A stretch of DNA of 32,666 bases from CALBPI01 sp045110335 (lineage in GTDB: Bacteria; Pseudomonadota; Gammaproteobacteria; Steroidobacterales; Woeseiaceae): positions 1 through 32,666 of the forward strand of contig JBGCGB010000064.1 in assembly GCA_045110335.1 (NCBI GenBank). The letters run 5' to 3'. Made by a program: the position numbers and the translations under genes. Below the pieces are notes generated by a model. The model was not told where the DNA came from and ran no database searches. It saw only the letters and a list, made by a program, of their open reading frames with translations. Positions 26,789 to 32,666 of the stretch are shown here, piece after piece. The first letter of the stretch is position 1. Every line of letters starts with the position of its first letter.

Positions 26789-28483
26789 TTAGGTCGCAGC
26801 GGCACTGCGCGACGTCTCTGTCGCGGTGGCATCCAAGTGACTTTGAACATCTGTTAGCGGCAATGCTTGTCCCACCATTTTTCCGGCGATGGCATCTACG
26901 CCCATTGCCGCAATCAATGCCTGTACTTCAGGTGTATCCACACCTGGCACGAAAACCGACTGATTCATCGTCGACAGCAAAGACACTGCGCCTTGTAAAG
27001 AAAGATGCGCACTGTTACCCACTTTCGCATTGCGCACAATAGCTTCATCGAGAAACACCGTATCAACGTATCCACTCGATAACGTAGACAAAGCGAAACG
27101 CCGCCGACCAAAAGCCGTGATCGCCAGTGAAACCCCAATGTCACTGAGTCGCTCGCAAACGGCCCCACCACCAATTAGATCTCGATCAAGCGTGCGCTCC
27201 TCCACGCCAATACACAGATTCTTCGGATCTAGCTTGTGCTGACTAATGACTGCTTTGAGCGCGTCACTCATACCTTGGCGGAAAAATTCATTGTGCGTTA
27301 GCTGAATAAAAAAGCTGACTGATTCATGCCCGCGCCGTCGTACTCGCTTAATATCTGACGCGCACTTCTCAAACATCCAATCATTGACCGCCGGCATGAC
27401 ACCCGTGCGTGTTGCTATGCTCAACAGTTCAGCAGGCGTGCGCGCTTGTCTAATCGCATCGGGCCAATGCAGCTCAGCAAAAAAAGTAAGCGGCGCTTGA
27501 TCATGCATTCCCAAGATCGGTAAGTAACGAATCTGGAAATCTTCCCTGGCCAACGCCGACCGCAGCTCACTCGACAAATCTTGCCGTTGAAGTGCACGCA
27601 ACCGGACCGTACCGGAGTGCATGCGAAACGACTGCGTTCCGGTCTGTCTAGCATCCTCCATCGCCATTTGGGCGTTAGCCATCAGCGTCGACGCATCGCT
27701 TCCATCTTGCGGAAACAGTCCAATGCCAGTGCTTACTTGGAGACTAACGACTTCGGCTCCAGCCTCGATGGGCTCACCAAGCAACGATACCATTCGGGCT
27801 GCTACCGATTCGGCGTCGTTACCGGATTCGATGTTTGGCAAGATAATTGAAAACTGACGAAAATCTGTGCGTGCGACAACACTGACCCGCTCCCCGGTTT
27901 CAAGCGCCCCAACAGCGCCGCCGCGTAACTCACGCTCGAAACGGTCAGCCACGCCGCGAATCACCTCGTCAACGATTTGCGATGGCAACAGTTCTAATGA
28001 GCCGTCCGGGCTGTCTATGTAGAGCTGCAGTATGGCTGCGCGACCCTCTTCACGATGCCGCACGGGCAATACGCGCTCAAGCAGGTCTACCACCTGAAAC
28101 CGGTTCGGAAGACCTGTCATTTCATCCACAAAAGCTAGCCGACGAATTCTCGCTGACTCCTTGCTAGCGCTCTCACAGTCCATTGCCAAAATCTGGACGC
28201 GATCTCGGCCTTGTGGGATGAGAACAAATTGATGTTTCGCGCAATCATCGTCCGTTGGTTGCAACCATTGCGCCTCCCGAGTGGATAGCGCCCGCTTGAT
28301 GGCCACGCGCAATTGTTGGCAAACAGTAGGCTGCCAAAATTGGTCTAACGTCTTGGGCGCCTCTCCTTCAAGCGGTGACCCTTGCTGTACCGATTGAATT
28401 TTCCCAGCCCGTGAAACGGTCAGAATTGTCTCAACACCATCTGTTCGCACAGGATTGGAAAACTCAGCCACTAATGATCGCAA
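26789..28483 (-). CDS. Catalytically degenerate GGDEF/EAL protein
   Basis: This 564-residue protein keeps the fold landmarks of a GGDEF-EAL protein but has lost the catalytic residues of both domains. A PAS-like N-terminus (about 15-110) is followed by LAFVDEMTGLPNRF, the usual GGDEF entry. The signature position reads DFRQF (207-211). In the EAL domain, EALxRW has become FAELHW (335-340), DDFGTG has become TAFGRR (456-461), KIDxS has become FLDEA, and AEGVET has become VPGVDT (512-517). It is most likely a c-di-GMP-binding or protein-binding regulator, not an enzyme. The start is TTG at 28483 with AGGGG 8 bases upstream. It sits immediately before the intact EAL gene with no gap. Confidence 0.87.
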   Translation of the reverse strand: MRSLVAEFSNPVRTDGVETILTVSRAGKIQSVQQGSPLEGEAPKTLDQFWQPTVCQQLRVAIKRALSTREAQWLQPTDDDCAKHQFVLIPQGRDRVQILAMDCESASKESARIRRLAFVDEMTGLPNRFQVVDLLERVLPVRHREEGRAAILQLYIDSPDGSLELLPSQIVDEVIRGVADRFERELRGGAVGALETGERVSVVARTDFRQFSIILPNIESGNDAESVAARMVSLLGEPIEAGAEVVSLQVSTGIGLFPQDGSDASTLMANAQMAMEDARQTGTQSFRMHSGTVRLRALQRQDLSSELRSALAREDFQIRYLPILGMHDQAPLTFFAELHWPDAIRQARTPAELLSIATRTGVMPAVNDWMFEKCASDIKRVRRRGHESVSFFIQLTHNEFFRQGMSDALKAVISQHKLDPKNLCIGVEERTLDRDLIGGGAVCERLSDIGVSLAITAFGRRRFALSTLSSGYVDTVFLDEAIVRNAKVGNSAHLSLQGAVSLLSTMNQSVFVPGVDTPEVQALIAAMGVDAIAGKMVGQALPLTDVQSHLDATATETSRSAAAT

Positions 28484-28705
28484 AATGGGAACCCCTATAG
28501 ATTAGATAACAAGTATCAGCTGTTACAGTTGGCGAGTCATGTCTAGGTTTACGTTTTGAGAACCAAGTCAAATTTCGGGTGGCATTCGTTAGAACTGCTA
28601 CCACCTCTGACGCTTTTCGATGGTCGGTTTTTACCTTTTGGCGAGGCTTGAGGACAGACTCATCACTTTCGTGCTTTCTTCGTCAATACTGAACGCCCCG
28701 TATTG
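28484..28705 (-). other. Intergenic region upstream of the GGDEF/EAL pair
   Basis: About 220 bases without a gene, between the anti-sigma terminator and the degenerate GGDEF/EAL gene. The promoter of the c-di-GMP gene pair should lie here on the minus strand. TATCTAAT near 28501-28508 is a possible -10, but I see no convincing -35. Confidence 0.3.
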
Positions 28706-28723
28706 AAAAAAGGCCTTTGGCCT
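28706..28723 (-). terminator. Terminator of the VWA-sigma-anti-sigma operon
   Basis: On the minus strand AGGCC-AAA-GGCCT is followed by five further T. The stem overlaps the TAG stop codon of the anti-sigma gene. It is short but GC-rich, with a clean T tract. Confidence 0.75.
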
Positions 28724-29489
28724 ATTCAGGCGGATCGTCGAAGAGCACTTCCGGAAGCTGCTTCTTCAACTCCGACAACGGGTAATTCGGGTAGTCCGTG
28801 CGGAACATCAGCAAAAGCGCTCTGGCCTTCTCCATATCCTGCCGCTCTGCCGCCTCCCGAATCATGACCAATCGTTGCTGTGACTCATCAATCACGGCGC
28901 GTCTCATCGCCGGCATGGTAACCCCAAAGGCCTGCTCCACCTCCTCATCAATCGCTAGCGAGTTGTCCGCCGATGGCGCCATCATTGCGAGTCGTTTCGA
29001 CGCTAAAGCGTCTTCCTCGCGGCTCCGCAGATTTTCAACACCTGACCTCTTCTCCCGTGCTGAGTCTTCGAGCTCGAAACGCCCTTCAGTATCCTCATCA
29101 GCTTCATGAATCGCACCTAATGCTAACTCCGCTCCAGGCGACGCCGGGCTGGGCATCACCTCTGAAGATGCGTTGCTAGGTGTCTCCGCCGTCGCTTCGA
29201 GCGCAATATTGCGATCGACTGGCACGCGCTCCATCGACGGGTCACTCCGCATGACGATGACCAGACCCGCCGTCAACACAACCGTAGCCGCCACCGCGAA
29301 CCCTCGGTAGCGCGGAGACGCTGCCGCAACCGGCACCGATACAGCATCGCTCGCGGCCGCCAAAATTTTTGCGTCCAGACTCGCGGGAGGCATCGCAGCT
29401 GAATCGGGGTAGCCAGACACAGCCTTTTCATTACCCTGAAGATAAGCATCGAGCCGTTCCTCGGATACCGCTTTGTCATCTCTATTCAT
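28722..29489 (-). CDS. Putative membrane anti-sigma factor
   Basis: The product (255 residues from ATG 29489; an ATG at 29498 is also possible) has a short cytoplasmic N-terminal part. PPASLDAKILAAA is a motif common in proteins encoded next to ECF sigma factors. One membrane segment follows at about residues 64-80 (FAVAATVVLTAGLVIVM), then a long acidic, low-complexity periplasmic stretch. The C-terminal helical segment (MIREAAERQDMEKARALLLMFRTDYPNYPL) resembles a TPR-like repeat seen in this group. There is no HxxxCxxC zinc motif. It overlaps the sigma factor stop by 8 bases, which supports a partner role. The family is weakly conserved, so the anti-sigma call rests on context and layout. 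Confidence 0.75.
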   Translation of the reverse strand: MNRDDKAVSEERLDAYLQGNEKAVSGYPDSAAMPPASLDAKILAAASDAVSVPVAAASPRYRGFAVAATVVLTAGLVIVMRSDPSMERVPVDRNIALEATAETPSNASSEVMPSPASPGAELALGAIHEADEDTEGRFELEDSAREKRSGVENLRSREEDALASKRLAMMAPSADNSLAIDEEVEQAFGVTMPAMRRAVIDESQQRLVMIREAAERQDMEKARALLLMFRTDYPNYPLSELKKQLPEVLFDDPPE

Positions 29490-30045
29490 GATCACCATCC
29501 AATCCCGTGCGAAGTTTCGCTAGCGCATATCGCAATCGCGATTTTACCGTTTCCATACCTTCATCCATCGCCGACGCGATCTCATTGATCGTCAGCCCTG
29601 CCTCCTGACGCATTAGGAATACACTCCGCTGCGCCTCCGGCATCTCCGCCAAAATCGCACCTATTCTTTGCACTGTCTGTTCGCGCACCAACGATTGATC
29701 CGGTGTCGGTGTCTTTCCGTCAATCACCGAATCCGGACTGGCATCAGACACTAGTGACATGCCTGCTCGTCTCGCTTGACCCCTGTAGAAATCTGTTAGG
29801 TGATTCCGCGCAAGCCGATACAAAAAAGTCGTGAACTTGGCTTTCGGTGCATAAGACTGCCGTGCAGCGACCAGTTTCATCCAGATGTCCTGATAGAGTT
29901 CATCAGCGAGCGCCTGCGATGCGATCTGTCGCCGCACGAAACGGTAAAGGCCGCCGCGATGCCGTTCATACAATTCGGCAAAAGCGACGGCATCACCCTG
30001 TGAATAGCTGACCATCAAGGCCTCGTCAGTTTGCTCAAAACTCAT
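29482..30045 (-). CDS. ECF-type RNA polymerase sigma factor
   Basis: This small sigma-70 family protein has only regions 2 and 4. Region 2 runs from AFAELYERHRGGLYRFVRRQI to ELYQDIWMKLV and TFLYRLARNHLTDFYR. Region 4 includes EMPEAQRSVFLMRQEAGLTINEIASAMDEGMETVKSRLRYALAKLR, with its helix-turn-helix. I chose ATG 30045 (187 residues) because the family start pattern (DEALMVSYSQGD) lies just after it. No Shine-Dalgarno sequence is visible there, and in-frame TTG 30102 or GTG 30096, overlapping or abutting the VWA gene's stop, would add 17-19 basic residues. It follows the VWA lipoprotein gene and overlaps the anti-sigma gene, indicating one operon. Confidence 0.93.
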   Translation of the reverse strand: MSFEQTDEALMVSYSQGDAVAFAELYERHRGGLYRFVRRQIASQALADELYQDIWMKLVAARQSYAPKAKFTTFLYRLARNHLTDFYRGQARRAGMSLVSDASPDSVIDGKTPTPDQSLVREQTVQRIGAILAEMPEAQRSVFLMRQEAGLTINEIASAMDEGMETVKSRLRYALAKLRTGLDGDHE

Positions 30046-30098
30046 ACGCACTAGTCTAGAGCGACCCCTGCGAACACGTAAAGCCTGCCAGCGCACAT

Positions 30099-31910
30099 TC
30101 AATCATCTCCAGAACCCCTTGAATGACGATCAAGCAGGCTACCCGCCGTGCGCGCCAATGCGACAAACTCGCTTCGATAGCCAAACCGGTCATCTTCACG
30201 TGCGGAGTCCGCGAGCGCCACAACATCGGTTGAGTCGAATTCGCCCGTGTGTTGACCACCTCGGAGAAGCTGGGCGAGCCCGGCCACTGCCGCCGAAAAG
30301 CGAAACGCGGTAGAAGCTTGGTTGATATCAGACAAAATACTCCGCCGAAGCACCGGCCATTGCAGCAACTGACTCTGAGTTTTACCGGGTTTCTTATAGC
30401 GTAACTTCAAGAACGCCACTTCACCTGCCTGACGATTCGTTTTGCGGTCACGCTGATATCGAAGCGGATCATTCATACCGCCATTCCCATCTACCATCGA
30501 AAGCTCGTATATCGCTGTTACGGTATGTCCAGCGCCAATCTCACCGGCATCCACCTTGTCGTTGTTAAAGTCCTCGCGATTCAACAAGCGGTTCTCATAG
30601 CCGATCAGTCGGTATTCGGATACAACGGCAGGATTAAACTCAACCTGAACCTTTACGTCCTGGGCAATGGTCAGCATCGTGGCTGACAACTCCTCAACCA
30701 ACACCTTTCTTGCCTCTTGGGGCGTATCGATATACGCGTAGTTGCCGTTGCCGACATCGGCGATCTGCTCCATCAACGCATCATTGTAGTTTCCGGTTCC
30801 GAATCCAAGTGTCGTGAGTGCGATGCCCCGCTCCCGCTTTTCAGCGACAAGATTCTTAAGCGCATCGATGCCAGTCGTACCCACATTGAAGTCTCCGTCA
30901 GTCGCGAGAATCACCCGGTTGATACCGTTGGGCATGAATGCCTTTTCAGCCATCGCGTAAGCCAGTTGAATGCCGGCGCCACCATTCGTTGACCCCCCCG
31001 CCTGCAACCGATCCAATGCGCCTGCAATCCGTGAGAATTGATCACCCGGCGTCGGTTCAAGCACAACACCGGATGCACCTGCATAGACAACAATACTCAC
31101 ACGATCATCGGCGTCCAGTTGACCGGCTAGCTGCTTCAGTGCGTATTTCAGTAGTCCAAGTTTCTCTTGTGAATTCATCGAGCCGGAGACATCCAATAAG
31201 AACACGAGGTTCGATGTCACCTGCTCCGCAAGTTCGGGCACAAAGCCTTGTACGCCAATATGCAACAGTGTGTTCGCCGGGTTCCATGGTGAGGGCGCCA
31301 TTTCCCGGACAACATGGAACGGTGCATCGACGCTCTCCGGCCGCTGATATGCGTAATTGAAGTAGTTGATAAGCTCTTCGGTTCGAACGGCATCGCGCGG
31401 AGGTAATCTACCTTCACGTAGCATTCGTCTCACATTCGCGTAAGAGCCAGTATCAACATCAATACTGAATGTCGACACCGGTGACTCAGTGACAATGTTG
31501 ATGCGATTGTGAACGAGCGTCGCATAGTTTTCGCGGTTTTCCGGTATTGGCATAGTCTGCGGAGGCGAGTAGTGTCCGGCGCCACTTAGCTGGCCTAGAC
31601 GTTTCGACTCGGCAGCATAGAGCGCCTCTGCAACAACGACCCTGTTCCTCTCAGGCAAGACACTAGGCGCCGCCTCGTTTTCTCTCGACTCCGCCAGATC
31701 AACCTCAGCAATGCGGGTATCATCGAGCGTCTCTTCCTTCGATTCCGAATCGTCAGATTGCGCTGGTCTCGTTGTCATCGACGAGTCTTTCGAAGCTGCA
31801 GCGTCGGTGGGCGGGTTAGCTTGTTCGGGGCCGACTGTTGACTGTGTACATCCCACCGCCAACAGTACAAGCGACAGCCCGATCGCGCGATATCCAATAT
31901 TGACTCTCAT
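30099..31910 (-). CDS. VWA-domain lipoprotein, YfbK-like
   Basis: The protein is about 603 residues. It starts with a lipoprotein signal (IGLSLVLLAVGC, lipidated Cys21), then an acidic disordered stretch. Next comes the YfbK-type N-terminal domain (NRINIVTESPVSTFSIDVDTGSYANVRRML), and then a von Willebrand A domain with an intact metal site: DVSGS (about 239-243), Thr in GGSTNGG (about 307), and Asp in ATDGD (about 337). A C-terminal DUF3520-type domain follows. I chose ATG 31910 because GAGGA lies 7 bases upstream and the lipobox follows at the right distance; the open frame runs 40 codons further upstream without support. It heads the operon with the ECF sigma and anti-sigma genes. A role as envelope adaptor or metal-dependent ligand binder is inferred. 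Confidence 0.9.
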   Translation of the reverse strand: MRVNIGYRAIGLSLVLLAVGCTQSTVGPEQANPPTDAAASKDSSMTTRPAQSDDSESKEETLDDTRIAEVDLAESRENEAAPSVLPERNRVVVAEALYAAESKRLGQLSGAGHYSPPQTMPIPENRENYATLVHNRINIVTESPVSTFSIDVDTGSYANVRRMLREGRLPPRDAVRTEELINYFNYAYQRPESVDAPFHVVREMAPSPWNPANTLLHIGVQGFVPELAEQVTSNLVFLLDVSGSMNSQEKLGLLKYALKQLAGQLDADDRVSIVVYAGASGVVLEPTPGDQFSRIAGALDRLQAGGSTNGGAGIQLAYAMAEKAFMPNGINRVILATDGDFNVGTTGIDALKNLVAEKRERGIALTTLGFGTGNYNDALMEQIADVGNGNYAYIDTPQEARKVLVEELSATMLTIAQDVKVQVEFNPAVVSEYRLIGYENRLLNREDFNNDKVDAGEIGAGHTVTAIYELSMVDGNGGMNDPLRYQRDRKTNRQAGEVAFLKLRYKKPGKTQSQLLQWPVLRRSILSDINQASTAFRFSAAVAGLAQLLRGGQHTGEFDSTDVVALADSAREDDRFGYRSEFVALARTAGSLLDRHSRGSGDD

Positions 31911-32076
31911 CCGTCTATCCTCTTTTGAATCTCTGTTCGGCTTATACAAACGCCTCGATTCGCAAAAAGGGTTAACATTTAGAAAATAATTTTCAACAAA
32001 TGGGTAACCACGGGACTCCATCCGCAGCACGAACAGCTGAGACCGTGATCATCCAATGATGATGGAGATCACAACA
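31911..32076. promoter_or_regulatory. Divergent VWA/DsrE-like intergenic region
   Basis: These 166 bases separate two divergent genes and should hold promoters for both. On the minus strand TATAAG near 31943-31948 could be a -10 for the VWA operon. A nearby TTAAC followed 18 bases later by CGTTT vaguely resembles an ECF-type promoter, but the spacing is long, so autoregulation is only a possibility. Confidence 0.3.
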
Positions 32077-32601
32077 ATGCCTAGAATTATCATCCTCCTA
32101 TTGCTTTCAATGGCTGCATCTATTGGGCTCGCTAGTGACATTCCTTTTGAGCGCGGCCCAGTTATTGAAGCTTTTGGCCCAGTTGCGATTGGCGAGACCT
32201 CATTGCCACTTTCACCGGAAAGTCGATTCAAGATCGCCTTCGATGTGGCTTCAGCTGCGAAGGACAAAAGCCACAGTCGCCAATTGGAAAGTGCCGCTCG
32301 ATTACTAAATCTTCACGCTAAACTCGGTATACCGCAAGACCGAACAGAGATCGCCATCGTCGTCCATGGCGCAGCAGCGTTGGATCTCACCAAAGACCAA
32401 CGCTATGGCCGTAAAAACCCTAGTGCGGATTTGATTGCAGCACTGATCGATGCCGGGGTCACCATTCAGCTGTGCGGCCAAACAGCCGCCTATCGTGATA
32501 TTGAGATTGCTGATCTATTGCCGGGCATCGAAGTCTTGCCATCGGCGATGACAGCGCATGCTTTGCTACAACAAGACGGGTTTACGCTTAACCCCTTCTA
32601 A
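32077..32601 (+). CDS. Exported DsrE/DsrF-like protein
   Basis: The product has 174 residues. It starts with a clear signal peptide (IIILLLLSMAASIGLA, cleavage near residue 20). A DsrE-like fold follows: FKIAFDVASAA, LNLHAKLG, IAIVVHGAAALDLT, NPSADLIAALIDAGVTIQLCGQTAAY. The single Cys in LCGQ sits where related sulfur-relay proteins carry a conserved Cys. Exported DsrE-like proteins are common but mostly uncharacterised, so a role in periplasmic sulfur or thiol chemistry is only suggested. I chose ATG 32077 because GGAG lies 9 bases upstream and the signal peptide begins there; an in-frame ATG at 32056 is less likely. Confidence 0.85.
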   Translation: MPRIIILLLLSMAASIGLASDIPFERGPVIEAFGPVAIGETSLPLSPESRFKIAFDVASAAKDKSHSRQLESAARLLNLHAKLGIPQDRTEIAIVVHGAAALDLTKDQRYGRKNPSADLIAALIDAGVTIQLCGQTAAYRDIEIADLLPGIEVLPSAMTAHALLQQDGFTLNPF

Positions 32602-32616
32602 CTAGCCCGCAAACAA

Positions 32617-32640
32617 AAACGGACCCGTGAGGGTCCGTTT
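32617..32640. terminator. Bidirectional terminator between the DsrE-like gene and a tRNA
   Basis: AAACGGACCC-GTGA-GGGTCCGTTT is a perfect 10-bp stem with a 4-base loop. On the plus strand TTTGTTGTT follows. On the minus strand a run of five T and then GTTTG follows, so it can serve both the exported DsrE-like gene and the tRNA gene entering from the right. Confidence 0.85.
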
Positions 32641-32647
32641 GTTGTTC

Positions 32648-32666
32648 TGGTAGCGGGGGCAGGATT
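32648..32666 (-). tRNA. Partial tRNA gene (3' end), cut by the window edge
   Basis: On the minus strand the last 19 bases read AATCCTGCCCCCGCTACCA. This fits the end of a T loop, a T-stem strand (CCTGC), an acceptor-stem strand (CCCCGCT), discriminator A and an encoded CCA. The sequence resembles the 3' end of initiator tRNA-Met, but the isotype cannot be fixed without the anticodon. The terminator-like hairpin just downstream on the same strand supports a real tRNA gene. Confidence 0.75.

Noticed and set aside
31911..32030. 40-codon upstream extension of the VWA lipoprotein
   Set aside because: A good Shine-Dalgarno sequence and a lipoprotein signal follow at 31910; the extension would bury the signal peptide.

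Overview
This window reads as a chromosome segment of a gammaproteobacterium. ZipA is essentially confined to Gammaproteobacteria, and the smc-zipA-ligA, dksA-gluQ and rimP-nusA-infB-rbfA-truB-rpsO-pnp neighbourhoods are typical of that class. A short (unimodular) QueF, a PhaR-type regulator and c-di-GMP genes fit a free-living, possibly marine, lineage, but the sequence alone does not fix the genus. Coding density is high. I see no insertion sequence, prophage, CRISPR array or integron.

Layout. (1) 147-6471, minus strand: smc, zipA and ligA (chromosome organisation, divisome, DNA joining) in one transcription direction; zipA and ligA overlap by 4 bp. (2) 6699-10531, plus strand: queF, dksA (with a long Lys/Ala-rich N-terminal tail), gluQ, phaR and a YheT-type hydrolase. 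(3) 10571-19094, minus strand: the translation/RNA cluster rimP-nusA-infB-rbfA-truB, then rpsO and pnp. It is preceded by a 306-base gene-free stretch holding a clear promoter and three consecutive hairpins. (4) 19401-28483, minus strand: an accessory signalling block. It holds a doubly degenerate GGDEF/EAL protein, an intact EAL protein, a large double-propeller sensor diguanylate cyclase, and a secreted subtilisin-like protease whose start overlaps the stop of the cyclase. (5) 28722-31910, minus strand: a VWA-domain lipoprotein, an ECF sigma factor and its putative anti-sigma factor. (6) 32077-32601, plus strand: an exported DsrE-like protein. The right edge cuts into the 3' end of a minus-strand tRNA gene.

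How the genes may work together. Regions 1 and 3 are core replication, division and translation functions. Region 2 combines tRNA modification at the wobble position (QueF makes preQ1 for queuosine, and GluQ glutamylates queuosine on tRNA-Asp) with the stringent-response regulator DksA. Region 4 looks like a c-di-GMP control island that senses something in the periplasm and is tied to an exported protease. Region 5 looks like an envelope-linked ECF regulon. No single wholly new system is obvious. The best leads are the histone-like tail on a DksA without an intact zinc finger, the structured leader before rimP, the coupled sensor-cyclase/protease pair, and the pair of degenerate GGDEF/EAL proteins.
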